Shown in pieces: positions 34,508-43,851 of a stretch of 64,000 nt of DNA (within the stretch, counting starts at the first letter, position 1; each line of letters begins with the position of its first letter). This DNA is from Cedecea sp000277545 (GTDB lineage: Bacteria; Pseudomonadota; Gammaproteobacteria; Enterobacterales; Enterobacteriaceae): the NCBI GenBank assembly GCA_050847315.1, contig CP193791.1. One strand, given 5' to 3'. Made by a program: the position numbers and the translations under genes. The notes under the pieces were generated by a model. It did not search any database, had not been told where the DNA came from, and saw nothing but the letters and a program-made list of their open reading frames with translations.

Positions 34508-35938
34508 TTAAGCCCGTACATCACGAGTAACGGCTATCGGCATGGCCGCTGTTTCCTGCGGCACTGCCGGGGACGACACTTTGCGATATTTATCCAGCAG
34601 GTGAATCTGGATTTTGCGAAGCCGGTCGCCGTTCAGACGATAGAAGCGGAAATAGAGCACCAGAGTGATGGCAAAGAATAACGTCGGCAGCGCAATCATG
34701 ATGAACTGCATCCCGAGTATTGTTTCAGCCGACTGGGCGACGTTCGGCACATAGCCAATGACGCCTAAAACGACCGCAATAAAGAAGGCTGAAAACGCCG
34801 AGCCGCCCTTCACCACCATCGTCTGCACCGCATAGGCAATACTCTCGCAGCGAACGTTAAACTTGTATTCACCGTAATCAACGGTATCCGCCACCATAAT
34901 CACCTGCAGCACCCAGAACAGCGCGGTCCCGACGTTAAGAAATACGCCCGCAAGGCAGATGACCAGCACATTAGCCGAGCCCGTCAGCGCCATCACCAGC
35001 AGCACGCCCCCGCTGACCATCGGCAGAATCGAAGCCCCCGCCCACAGGATACGGCGGGACAGCGCTTTCGCCAGACGCGGGAACAGCACCAGGGTGAGCA
35101 GGTTTGCCGCCCCGGCATAGGAAAGATAGTACGGGAACAAATCCGCATCCCCGACGACATAGGTGAAATAGTAAATGGCAAAGCCGGTAATAATATTGGA
35201 GGCGACGTTATAGGCCAGCGCCATCCCCAGCAGGCAAGAAAGCTGATCATTTTTGTAGATGAGGGCGAGTATGGATTTCAGCGACAGCCGGGAGCTGTCC
35301 GCCGTGGCCTCGTTGTCTGACGAGAAAACCTCATGGACGTTGCGCAGTGTGACAATCGTGGAGGCGATAAAGAACGCGATCAGCACCAGCGTGAACATCT
35401 GAAAACCAAACCCGCGGTCAGCCCCACCCACATAGTTCACAAACGGCAGCGTTACCCCGGCAGTCACGAATCCAGCCAGGCTCGCAAAAAAACGCGGGAA
35501 CGGCACCAGCTGTTCGCGTTCACGCTTATCCAGCGTGATGGTTGGCACCAGTGACCAGAACGGAATATCCATCAGGGTATAGGTCGTCCCCCAGAGGATG
35601 TAGGTCACGCAGACAAACACCACCTGGGTCGTCCCTTCAAAAAGGTGCGCGCTGAACAGTAAAAACAGTACCAGCGAGTTCGTGAGCGTGCCGAGCAGGA
35701 TCCACGGCTTAAATTTGCCCCACCGCGATCGCGTGGCGTTCACAATCCAGCCCATCACCGGGTCGTTAAACGCGTTCCAGATTTTTGCCACCAGGAACAG
35801 GGTTCCTACCACCCCCACCGATAAACCTACGACATCGGTGTAATAGTACATCAGGTACATGTAGACGATACCGATGGCGAAATCCTTACCAAATGCACCG
35901 AATCCGTAACTGAGTTTTGTTGTCAGAGAGATGCTCAT
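34508..35938 (-). CDS. melB: Melibiose:cation symporter
   Basis: 476 residues (E. coli 473) and highly similar throughout, starting MSISLTTKLSYGFGAFGKD. GPH-family carrier with twelve membrane segments. Cation-site Asp residues in NDPVMGWIVN and neighbouring helices are conserved. It imports melibiose with Na+, Li+ or H+. The ATG at 35938 matches E. coli; a longer frame to 35953 is not used. Second gene of melAB, 84 bases after melA. Confidence 0.96.
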   Translation of the reverse strand: MSISLTTKLSYGFGAFGKDFAIGIVYMYLMYYYTDVVGLSVGVVGTLFLVAKIWNAFNDPVMGWIVNATRSRWGKFKPWILLGTLTNSLVLFLLFSAHLFEGTTQVVFVCVTYILWGTTYTLMDIPFWSLVPTITLDKREREQLVPFPRFFASLAGFVTAGVTLPFVNYVGGADRGFGFQMFTLVLIAFFIASTIVTLRNVHEVFSSDNEATADSSRLSLKSILALIYKNDQLSCLLGMALAYNVASNIITGFAIYYFTYVVGDADLFPYYLSYAGAANLLTLVLFPRLAKALSRRILWAGASILPMVSGGVLLVMALTGSANVLVICLAGVFLNVGTALFWVLQVIMVADTVDYGEYKFNVRCESIAYAVQTMVVKGGSAFSAFFIAVVLGVIGYVPNVAQSAETILGMQFIMIALPTLFFAITLVLYFRFYRLNGDRLRKIQIHLLDKYRKVSSPAVPQETAAMPIAVTRDVRA

Positions 35939-35990
35939 AGGGTACCGGGTCACCGTTACCAGCGCCCGCCTTCTGTTATTAGAGAGGTCA

Positions 35991-36012
35991 ACGCCGGGAC
36001 TTATACCCGGCG
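35991..36012. other. Hairpin between melA and melB
   Basis: ACGCCGGG, loop, CCCGGCGT between the two mel genes. In the direction of mel transcription no T run follows, so it is more likely an mRNA-stability or attenuating hairpin than a full terminator. On the plus strand it is followed by a T run. Confidence 0.5.
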
Positions 36013-36022
36013 TCGTTTTTTA

Positions 36023-37375
36023 TTAGCGATGCAGCCAGGCTGGCAGCCAGTCTCCGTGCGCGGCGATCAGGTCATCCACCAGCGCATAAATCTCTTCGAT
36101 GCCCAGAACTGCCGCTGTGTGAGGATCCATCATCGCCGCATGGTAAACGCGGTCACGATTTTCAGTCAGAATGGCCTCGGTCAGCAGCGTCTGCACGTTG
36201 ATGTTGGTTTGCATCATGGCGGCCAGATGCGATGGGATCCCGCCAACTTTGGTGGGCTGGATCCCGTTGGCATCCACCAGGCAGGCGACCTCAACGCAGC
36301 TCCCCTGCGGCAGGTTATCGATAAGCCCGTCGTTACGGACATTGCCGTAAATTACGCTAGGCTCACCGGTCCAGATGGCATTCATAATCGTGCTGGCATA
36401 CTCGCGCGACGGCTTAATATCTATGCGTTCCGCCGTTTTGTACTCTTCCAGCTCTTTATGCCAGTTAGCCAGCTGTTCGACGCAGCGTTTCGGGTACTCA
36501 TCCAGCGGCACTTTATAGCGCTCAATCAGATCTTCACGCCCCGGCTTGATAAACCACGGAGTATATTCCGCAAAGTGCTCTGACGATTCGGTGACAAAAT
36601 AGCCCAGCTTTTTAAACATCTCATAGCGCACAATATTCTGGCAGCGTTCATTGCCGTGAATATTCAGTTTCGGGGCCTGGCCCGCTTCATAAGCTGCGAG
36701 CAGTTCTGGATAGAGGTTGACGTAAAGCCCTTCCGCAGTTTTGCGTTCCAGCTCAAGGTAGAACGCCATATGGTTTATCCCGGCACTGCGGTAGCGCAGC
36801 GTGGCCGGGTCAATGTTCAGATCACGGGCCAGCTCTTCAGCCGTACCCTGCACCGAATGGCAGAGGCCCACTTGCTTGATATGCGGGTAGCGGGCATACA
36901 TTGCCCAGGTGTTCATCGCCATCGGGTTAACGTAGTTGAGCATCGTCGCATTCGGGCACACTTCGGTCATATCGTCGCAGATCCGCCACAGATGCGGGAT
37001 GGTGCGCAGGGCGCGCATAATGCCGCCAGGGCCTAGCGTATCGGCAATAGTTTGCTCCAGCCCATGACGCTTACAAACCTCAAAATCGGTAACGGTACAA
37101 GGCTCGTAGCCGCCAATCTGGAACGCGACCACCACGAAATCCGCCCCTTGCAGCGCTGTTTTTTGATCGGTGTGACAGGTGATGTAGCCGGATGCCCCGG
37201 CGGAATCCATCAGTTTGCGCACCACGATGTGTGACTCTTCCAGACGCGTCTCGTCAATATCCATCAGCGCAATGTGTGCCGACCTGAGCGCTTCGCGATG
37301 AAAAACATCGCCCAGAATATTTTTGACGAAGATGGTCGAACCCGCGCCGATAAAGGTAATTTTTGGGGCTGTCAT
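36023..37375 (-). CDS. melA: Alpha-galactosidase MelA
   Basis: 450 residues, GH4 family, nearly identical to E. coli MelA. NAD-binding motif TFIGAGSTIFVKN at the N-terminus; Mn-binding Cys in QVGLCHSVQGTA and catalytic region NYVNPMAMNTWAM. GH4 enzymes cleave by an NAD-assisted redox mechanism. The ATG at 37375 has GGAGAGTGATA upstream; the GTG at 37381 is ignored. First gene of melAB, controlled by the divergent melR. Confidence 0.97.
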   Translation of the reverse strand: MTAPKITFIGAGSTIFVKNILGDVFHREALRSAHIALMDIDETRLEESHIVVRKLMDSAGASGYITCHTDQKTALQGADFVVVAFQIGGYEPCTVTDFEVCKRHGLEQTIADTLGPGGIMRALRTIPHLWRICDDMTEVCPNATMLNYVNPMAMNTWAMYARYPHIKQVGLCHSVQGTAEELARDLNIDPATLRYRSAGINHMAFYLELERKTAEGLYVNLYPELLAAYEAGQAPKLNIHGNERCQNIVRYEMFKKLGYFVTESSEHFAEYTPWFIKPGREDLIERYKVPLDEYPKRCVEQLANWHKELEEYKTAERIDIKPSREYASTIMNAIWTGEPSVIYGNVRNDGLIDNLPQGSCVEVACLVDANGIQPTKVGGIPSHLAAMMQTNINVQTLLTEAILTENRDRVYHAAMMDPHTAAVLGIEEIYALVDDLIAAHGDWLPAWLHR

Positions 37376-37454
37376 TATCACTCTCCAGAACAGTAGGTAA
37401 CGTCTTCATCGTGGCACGCGCCCCCGGCAAAAACCTCCATCTTCCCCATGGAGC

Positions 37455-37510
37455 ATTCCCGGAAACTCAGATCTGATGTCGATCGCTACAAAATCTGAGT
37501 TTTTGGGAAT
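37455..37510. promoter_or_regulatory. Inverted pair of 18-base sites in the melR-melA intergenic region
   Basis: ATTCCCGGAAACTCAGAT at 37455-37472 and the inverse, ATCTGAGTTTTTGGGAAT, at 37493-37510; the arms agree at 16 of 18 positions. The length and pairing match the 18-base sites bound by MelR between these genes in E. coli. The site type is inferred from length and location. Confidence 0.65.
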
Positions 37511-37626
37511 AAATAGACGGAAAAGCAGAGTATCCGGCCTGTTAGCCAGGCTAATATCAATTGGAGAGGCGGAGGCTGAATCCGTACTGATGGCATGATT
37601 CTGATAATTCAGGAAATGGAGCGACA

Positions 37627-38553
37627 ATGATCGATGAGCCAATTACCTTTCTGCCGCCTGACCCGCATATGTGCAACGGCGATGAGAAGCAGACTCGCAG
37701 TCCGCTGTCACTCTATTCTGAATATCAGCGTATGGATATTGAGCTCCGTCGACCGCATGCTATGGCCGCCAGCCACTGGCACGGCCAGGTGGAGGTTAAC
37801 GTGCCGTTTGATGGCGACGTGGAATATCTGATTAACAACGAAGTGGTGCAGATCAAACAGGGCCATATCACGATGTTCTGGGCTTGTACGCCGCATCAGT
37901 TAACGCGCCCGGGCAACTGCCGGCAAATGGCGATTTTGAGCCTGCCGATGCACCTCTTTCTCTCCTGGCCACTGGATCGCGAACTCATTAACCACGTGAC
38001 TCACGGCATGGTGGTGAAATCACTCGAGACTCAGCAGCTCAGCACCTTTGAAGTCCTGCGCTGGCAGCAGGAAGCCAACAGCCCGAACGAGCAGATCCGG
38101 CAGTTAGCGATCGATGAAATTGGTCTGATGCTTAAGCGCTTTAGCCTTTCGGGATGGCAGCCTATCCTGCTTAACAAAACCTCGCGCACCCACAAGAACA
38201 GCGTCTCCCGTCACGCGCAATTCTATGTCAGCCAGATGCTGGGCTTTATTGCCGATAATTACGATCAGGCGCTGACCATCAACGACGTCGCAGATCACGT
38301 AAAACTCAATGCCAACTATGCAATGGGTATTTTCCAGCGCGTCATGCAGCTCACGTTAAAACAGTACATTACGGTGATGCGCGTTAATCACGTACGCGCG
38401 CTGCTCAGCGACACCGACAAAACCATCCTCGATGTGGCGATGACCGCGGGGTTCCGATCCAGTAGCCGATTCTATAGCACCTTCAGCCGCTACGTCGGTA
38501 TGTCACCCCAGCAATATCGCAAGCTCAGCCAGCAGAAACGACAAATGCTCTGA
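37627..38553 (+). CDS. melR: Melibiose operon activator MelR
   Basis: 308 residues (E. coli MelR 302), AraC family. N-terminal cupin sensing domain, C-terminal double helix-turn-helix: ALTINDVADHVKLNANYAMGIF and KTILDVAMTAGFRSSSRFYSTF. Activates melAB when melibiose is present. Divergent from melA with a shared 251-base control region. GGAG lies six bases before the ATG. Confidence 0.96.
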   Translation: MIDEPITFLPPDPHMCNGDEKQTRSPLSLYSEYQRMDIELRRPHAMAASHWHGQVEVNVPFDGDVEYLINNEVVQIKQGHITMFWACTPHQLTRPGNCRQMAILSLPMHLFLSWPLDRELINHVTHGMVVKSLETQQLSTFEVLRWQQEANSPNEQIRQLAIDEIGLMLKRFSLSGWQPILLNKTSRTHKNSVSRHAQFYVSQMLGFIADNYDQALTINDVADHVKLNANYAMGIFQRVMQLTLKQYITVMRVNHVRALLSDTDKTILDVAMTAGFRSSSRFYSTFSRYVGMSPQQYRKLSQQKRQML

Positions 38554-38669
38554 ACCGCATCTATCGCTATTTTCAGCGGTTGCACTCGCGCCGCCATCAC
38601 GGATAATAAGTAGAGAAAATTTATATTATTACCGTGAAAACACGGCTTTCTGGAGAACGCGCGCTGACT

Positions 38670-41600
38670 ATGCCTGAACATGCCCGTTACGACCTACCGA
38701 GTAAACCCGCAGAACAACGCCTGCTGGGCGAGCTGACCGGTTCAGCCTGCGCGACCGAAGTCGCCGAAATCGTTGAACGCCATAGCGGCCCGGTGGTGCT
38801 GATTGCCCCGGATATGCAGAACGCGCTGCGCCTGCACGATGAAATCACCCAGTTCACCGACAACCTGGTGGTCAATCTCGCCGACTGGGAAACGCTGCCG
38901 TACGACAGCTTCTCGCCGCATCAGGAAATCATCTCCTCGCGCCTGTCCACGCTTTACCAGCTGCCGACCATGCAGCGCGGCGTGCTGATCATGCCGGTGA
39001 ACACGCTGATGCAGCGCGTTTGCCCGCACAGCTACCTGCACGGCCACGCGCTGGTGATGAAAAAAGGCCAGCGCCTGTCGCGGGATAACCTGCGCGCGCA
39101 GCTGGAACAGGCCGGGTATCGCAGCGTCGATCAGGTAATGGAGCACGGCGAATTTGCCACCCGTGGCGCCCTGCTTGACCTCTACCCGATGGGCAGCGCC
39201 CAACCGTACCGCATTGACTTCTTTGACGATGAAATCGACAGCCTGCGCGTCTTCGACGTGGATTCTCAGCGCACGCTGGAAGAAGTGGACGCCATCAATC
39301 TGCTGCCGGCCCATGAATTCCCGACCGACAAAAACGCCATTGAGCTGTTCCGCAGCCAGTGGCGCGACAAGTTCGACGTCAAGCGCGACGCCGAACATAT
39401 CTACCAGCAGGTGAGCAAAGGCACGCTGCCTGCCGGGATCGAATACTGGCAGCCGCTGTTCTTCAGCGAACCGCTGCCGACGCTGTTTAGCTATTTCCCG
39501 GCCAACACGCTGCTGGTGAACACCGGCGATCTGGAAGCCAGCGCCGAGCGCTTCTGGCTGGACGCAAACGCCCGCTTTGAAAATCGCGGCGTGGATCCGA
39601 TGCGCCCTCTTCTGCCGCCGGAAGATCTGTGGCTGAAAACCGACTCGCTGTTTAGCGAGCTGAAAGCCTGGCCGCGCGTGCAGCTCAAAACGGATTCGCT
39701 GGCGAAGAAAGCCGCCAACGTGAATCTGGGTTACAAGGCACTGCCGGATCTGGCCGTGCAGGCGCAGCAAAAAGCCCCGCTGGACAGCCTGCGGAAGTTC
39801 CTCGAGTCCTTCACCGGGCCGGTGATTTTCTCTGTCGAAAGCGAAGGCCGCCGTGAAGCGCTGGGCGAACTGCTGGGCCGCATCAAAATCGCACCAAAAC
39901 GCATTTACCGCCTGGAAGAAGCCGAAAATAACGGCCGCTATCTGATGATCGGCGCCAGCGAGCACGGCTTTATTGATACCCTGCGCAACCGGGCGCTGAT
40001 TTGCGAAAGCGACCTGCTGGGCGAGCGCGTCAGCCGCCGTCGCCAGGACAGCCGCCGCACCATTAATCCGGACACGCTGATCCGCAACCTGGCCGAGCTG
40101 CATGCGGGCCAGCCGGTGGTTCACCTGGAACACGGCGTGGGCCGTTACGCCGGGCTGACCACGCTGGAAGCCGGGGGCATTACCGCCGAATACCTGATGC
40201 TGACCTACGCGGGCGACGCCAAACTTTACGTCCCGGTTTCGTCCCTGCACCTGATCAGCCGCTACGCGGGCGGCGCCGACGAAAATGCGCCGCTGCACAA
40301 GCTGGGCAGCGATGCCTGGTCCCGCGCCCGCCAAAAAGCAGCGGAGAAAGTGCGCGATGTCGCCGCTGAACTGCTGGATATCTATGCGATGCGCGCCGCC
40401 AAAGAAGGCTTTGCCTTTAAGCACGATCGCGAGCAGTACCAGCTGTTCTGTGACAGCTTCCCGTTCGAAACTACCCCGGACCAGGCTCAGGCCATCAACG
40501 CCGTGCTGAGTGACATGTGTCGCCCGCTGGCGATGGACAGGCTGGTGTGTGGCGACGTGGGCTTCGGTAAAACCGAAGTTGCGATGCGTGCCGCATTCCT
40601 GGCAGTGGAGAACAACAAACAGGTGGCGGTGCTGGTGCCGACGACCCTGCTGGCTCAGCAGCACTACGACAACTTCCGCGACCGCTTCGCCAACTGGCCG
40701 GTGCGCATTGAAATGCTTTCCCGCTTCCGCAGCGCCAAAGAACAGACTCAAATTCTGGAACAGGCCAGCGAAGGGAAAATCGATATTCTGATCGGCACCC
40801 ACAAGCTGCTGCAGGCCGACGTGAAATGGCGCGATCTTGGGCTGTTGATTGTCGATGAAGAGCACCGTTTTGGCGTGCGCCACAAAGAGCGCATCAAAGC
40901 GATGCGCGCCGACGTGGATATTCTGACGCTGACCGCAACGCCTATTCCGCGAACCCTGAATATGGCAATGAGCGGCATGCGCGACTTGTCGATTATCGCC
41001 ACGCCTCCGGCACGCCGCCTGGCGGTGAAAACCTTCGTGCGCGAGTACGACAATCTGGTGGTGCGGGAAGCCATCCTGCGTGAAGTGCTGCGCGGTGGCC
41101 AGGTGTATTACCTTTTCAACGACGTCGAAAACATTCAGAAAGCCGCCGATAAGCTGGCTGAACTGGTGCCAGAAGCGCGTATTGCCATCGGCCACGGCCA
41201 GATGCGCGAGCGCGAGCTGGAGCGGGTGATGAACGACTTCCACCACCAGCGTTTTAACGTGCTGGTGTGCACCACGATCATCGAAACCGGGATCGATATT
41301 CCGACCGCCAATACCATCATCATCGAGCGGGCCGACCACTTTGGCCTGGCGCAGCTTCACCAGCTGCGTGGCCGCGTCGGGCGTTCTCACCACCAGGCCT
41401 ATGCCTGGCTGCTGACGCCGCACCCGAAGGCAATGACCACGGACGCGCAAAAACGCCTGGAGGCCATTGCCTCGCTGGAAGATTTAGGCGCCGGGTTCGC
41501 GTTAGCCACCCACGACCTGGAAATTCGCGGCGCGGGCGAGCTGCTGGGGGAAGATCAGAGCGGGCAGATGGAAACTATCGGCTTCTCGCTGTACATGGAG

Positions 41601-42116
41601 CTGCTGGAAAACGCCGTCGATGCGCTGAAAGAGGGCCGCGAGCCCTCGCTGGAAGATCTCACCAACAGCCAGACAGAGGTCGAGCTGCGAATGCCCGCCC
41701 TGCTGCCGGATGATTTTATTCCCGACGTCAATACGCGCCTGTCGTTCTACAAACGCATCGCCAGCGCCAAAGGCGAGCACGAGCTGGACGAGCTGAAAGT
41801 TGAGCTGATAGACCGATTTGGCCTTCTGCCGGATGCGGCACGCAATCTGCTGGACATCGCCGCGCTGCGCCAGCAGGCACAGAGGCTGGGCGTGCGTAAG
41901 ATTGAGGGCAATGAAAAAGGCGGCACCATCGAGTTCGCGGAGAAAAACCACGTTGATCCTGTGTGGCTGATTGGCCTGCTGCAGAAGCAGCCGCAGCATT
42001 ACCGCCTTGACGGCCCTACCCGACTGAAGTTCTTCCAGGAGCTTGAAGACAGAAAAACGCGCATGGAATGGGTGCGTAACTTTATGCGCAGCCTGGCGGA
42101 AAACGCCGCGGCCTGA
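38670..42116 (+). CDS. mfd: Transcription-repair coupling factor
   Basis: 1148 residues, the same as E. coli Mfd. N-terminal UvrB-like module, RNA polymerase interaction domain (around 470-550), and RecG-type translocase: Walker A VCGDVGFGKTEVA, DEEH box LIVDEEHRFGV, motif TATPIPRTL and QLRGRVGRSHHQAY. It removes RNA polymerase stalled at lesions and recruits UvrA. The ATG at 38670 (MPEHARYDLP) matches the family start. Confidence 0.98.
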   Translation: MPEHARYDLPSKPAEQRLLGELTGSACATEVAEIVERHSGPVVLIAPDMQNALRLHDEITQFTDNLVVNLADWETLPYDSFSPHQEIISSRLSTLYQLPTMQRGVLIMPVNTLMQRVCPHSYLHGHALVMKKGQRLSRDNLRAQLEQAGYRSVDQVMEHGEFATRGALLDLYPMGSAQPYRIDFFDDEIDSLRVFDVDSQRTLEEVDAINLLPAHEFPTDKNAIELFRSQWRDKFDVKRDAEHIYQQVSKGTLPAGIEYWQPLFFSEPLPTLFSYFPANTLLVNTGDLEASAERFWLDANARFENRGVDPMRPLLPPEDLWLKTDSLFSELKAWPRVQLKTDSLAKKAANVNLGYKALPDLAVQAQQKAPLDSLRKFLESFTGPVIFSVESEGRREALGELLGRIKIAPKRIYRLEEAENNGRYLMIGASEHGFIDTLRNRALICESDLLGERVSRRRQDSRRTINPDTLIRNLAELHAGQPVVHLEHGVGRYAGLTTLEAGGITAEYLMLTYAGDAKLYVPVSSLHLISRYAGGADENAPLHKLGSDAWSRARQKAAEKVRDVAAELLDIYAMRAAKEGFAFKHDREQYQLFCDSFPFETTPDQAQAINAVLSDMCRPLAMDRLVCGDVGFGKTEVAMRAAFLAVENNKQVAVLVPTTLLAQQHYDNFRDRFANWPVRIEMLSRFRSAKEQTQILEQASEGKIDILIGTHKLLQADVKWRDLGLLIVDEEHRFGVRHKERIKAMRADVDILTLTATPIPRTLNMAMSGMRDLSIIATPPARRLAVKTFVREYDNLVVREAILREVLRGGQVYYLFNDVENIQKAADKLAELVPEARIAIGHGQMRERELERVMNDFHHQRFNVLVCTTIIETGIDIPTANTIIIERADHFGLAQLHQLRGRVGRSHHQAYAWLLTPHPKAMTTDAQKRLEAIASLEDLGAGFALATHDLEIRGAGELLGEDQSGQMETIGFSLYMELLENAVDALKEGREPSLEDLTNSQTEVELRMPALLPDDFIPDVNTRLSFYKRIASAKGEHELDELKVELIDRFGLLPDAARNLLDIAALRQQAQRLGVRKIEGNEKGGTIEFAEKNHVDPVWLIGLLQKQPQHYRLDGPTRLKFFQELEDRKTRMEWVRNFMRSLAENAAA

Positions 42117-42123
42117 CGCCTCT

Positions 42124-42147
42124 GCGCCTTACCGCCCGGTAAGGCGC
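42124..42147 (+). terminator. mfd terminator
   Basis: GCGCCTTACCG, CC, CGGTAAGGCGC, then AATTTT. Perfect stem just after the mfd stop. Confidence 0.8.
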
Positions 42148-42266
42148 AATTTTCTGTGACATTTACACACTCTTTGCAATCCCCAGGACTTCCCGACACG
42201 CAGCTCAGCGATAATTGGCGTTTATCTGCCTCAAAAATTAACCATTAAAATCGCAGGGTTTAAGCT

Positions 42267-43241
42267 ATGTTTGCTTCGCGTACTTTGTCTTTCCGCCGCT
42301 GGTTTACCGCCGCCGCCTTACTGGGTGCCGCGGCCATGGCGCTGCCCGCCAGCGCTAACGATTATCCGCTTCCCGCCGCTAACAGCCGCCTGATCGGCAA
42401 AAACCTGTTCCATCAGGTTGAAAACGACGGCGGTTCGCTGGAGGCCATTGCCAAAAAGTACAACGTCGGTTTCCTGGCGTTGCTGCAGGCCAACCCGGGC
42501 GTGGATCCTTATGTGCCCCGCGCCGGGAGCGTGCTGACCATCCCGCGCCAGATGCTGCTGCCGGACGTCCCACGCGAGGGCATCGTGATTAACCTCGCCG
42601 AACTGCGTCTGTACTATTTCCCTGCCGGGAAAAACAGCGTCACCGTTTATCCGATTGGCATTGGCCAGCTGGGCGGAGACACGCTGACCCCGACGATGGT
42701 GACCAAAATTTCCGACAAACGGGCCAACCCGACCTGGACACCAACGGCCAATATTCGGGCGCGTTACCTGGCGCAGGGCATTAAGCTCCCGGCCGTAGTT
42801 CCTGCGGGGCCGGATAACCCGATGGGGCACCACGCGATTCGCCTGGCAGCGTTCGGCGGCGTTTACCTGCTGCACGGCACCAACGCCGACTTCGGCATCG
42901 GTATGCGCGTCAGCTCCGGCTGTATCCGCCTGCGCGACGGCGATATCAAAGCGCTGTTCAACACGGTTCCGGTCGGCACTTCAGTGCGCATCATCAACAC
43001 GCCAATCAAAGCGTCCGTTGAGCCGGATGGCTCCCGCCTGGTTGAAGTTCACCAGCCGCTGTCCAAAGCGATTGATGATGACCCGAAAGTTCTGCCGATT
43101 GTGCTAAACGAGCAGATGACGCAGTTCCGCAACGCACCTAAAACCGATGCGCAGGTGATGGAACAGGCCATGGAGCACCGTTCCGGGATGCCGGTCAACG
43201 TCAATGCTCATGCGGCTGACCAGCCGAACAACGAAATCTGA
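42267..43241 (+). CDS. ldtC: L,D-transpeptidase LdtC (YcfS)
   Basis: 324 residues. Signal peptide ending ALPASA before NDYPLP; a LysM domain (about 40-90) that binds glycan; YkuD catalytic domain with LLHGTN and the Cys motif RVSSGCIRLRDGD. In E. coli LdtC anchors Braun lipoprotein to peptidoglycan. Confidence 0.96.
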   Translation: MFASRTLSFRRWFTAAALLGAAAMALPASANDYPLPAANSRLIGKNLFHQVENDGGSLEAIAKKYNVGFLALLQANPGVDPYVPRAGSVLTIPRQMLLPDVPREGIVINLAELRLYYFPAGKNSVTVYPIGIGQLGGDTLTPTMVTKISDKRANPTWTPTANIRARYLAQGIKLPAVVPAGPDNPMGHHAIRLAAFGGVYLLHGTNADFGIGMRVSSGCIRLRDGDIKALFNTVPVGTSVRIINTPIKASVEPDGSRLVEVHQPLSKAIDDDPKVLPIVLNEQMTQFRNAPKTDAQVMEQAMEHRSGMPVNVNAHAADQPNNEI

Positions 43242-43261
43242 GTTCAGGTTTTATGCGTAAA

Positions 43262-43291
43262 AAAAGGCCCTGTCGAAAGACAGGGCCTTTT
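43262..43291 (+). terminator. ldtC terminator
   Basis: AAAAGGCCCTGTC, GAAA, GACAGGGCCTTTT: thirteen-base stem with T run on either strand, so it can serve ldtC and the convergent bhsA. Confidence 0.92.
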
Positions 43292-43346
43292 GCTTGCAGT
43301 GGCATATAACGAATAAGGTCAAACGTATTGAGGGTTAACGTCTGGC

Positions 43347-43604
43347 TTATTTATAGATGACGGCAGTACCGTGCAGGGTGTTCGGACCGTTAACGGAGGT
43401 AATACGGAACGATTTAGCGCCCATTGCATCGGCCTTCGCGGCCAACTGTTCTTCCAGGGAAGAGAGGTTGCTGCCCGCATTGGCGCTGATGGTGCCAACT
43501 TTTTGCTGACCAGCAGGGGTAGCAGAAACTTCAACCGCCGCAAAGCTTGCAAATGAGAGTGAGCTAATCACAGCGGCAGCGAACAGAGTAGTTAAGGTTT
43601 TCAT
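43347..43604 (-). CDS. bhsA: Multiple stress resistance protein BhsA (YcfR)
   Basis: 85 residues, DUF1471 (YhcN) family. Signal peptide ending SFAA, mature segment VEVSATPAGQQKVGTISANA. An outer-membrane/periplasmic protein that lowers copper permeability and affects biofilm and stress tolerance in E. coli. AGGACCTGAATC precedes the ATG. Divergent from comR, its repressor in E. coli. Confidence 0.95.
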   Translation of the reverse strand: MKTLTTLFAAAVISSLSFASFAAVEVSATPAGQQKVGTISANAGSNLSSLEEQLAAKADAMGAKSFRITSVNGPNTLHGTAVIYK

Positions 43605-43632
43605 GATTCAGGTCCTAAGCAGGTGAACGTTA

Positions 43633-43717
43633 GGTCGTTAAATTTAATTAGTTAACGATCGATAAGTAAATCATAATCGTGATCCACATCACACGTCAAC
43701 ACATTTTAATAACGACC
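43633..43717. promoter_or_regulatory. bhsA/comR control region: CRP-like site and inverted repeat
   Basis: A CRP-like site CGTGATCCACATCACA (43678-43693) fits TGTGA-N6-TCACA with one mismatch. It is flanked by the inverted octamers GGTCGTTA (43633-43640) and TAACGACC (43710-43717), possible ComR contacts. The motifs are seen; the binding proteins are inferred. Confidence 0.5.
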
Positions 43718-43851
43718 GTTAATTAATTAAAAAAAGCGCTATTTTTCATTGTGATAAGAAATAATTATTTTTCATAACGTGGCACTGGCTACCGCCGCCG
43801 ATTATTTTTATAATAAGTGTTCACTAATTAGACAGAGGTTAAACGGCAGGT

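Noticed and set aside
38742..41450. 902-codon open frame antisense to mfd
   Set aside because: Low stop density caused by biased mfd codons; the translated sequence is His/Gln/Arg-rich and matches nothing known.
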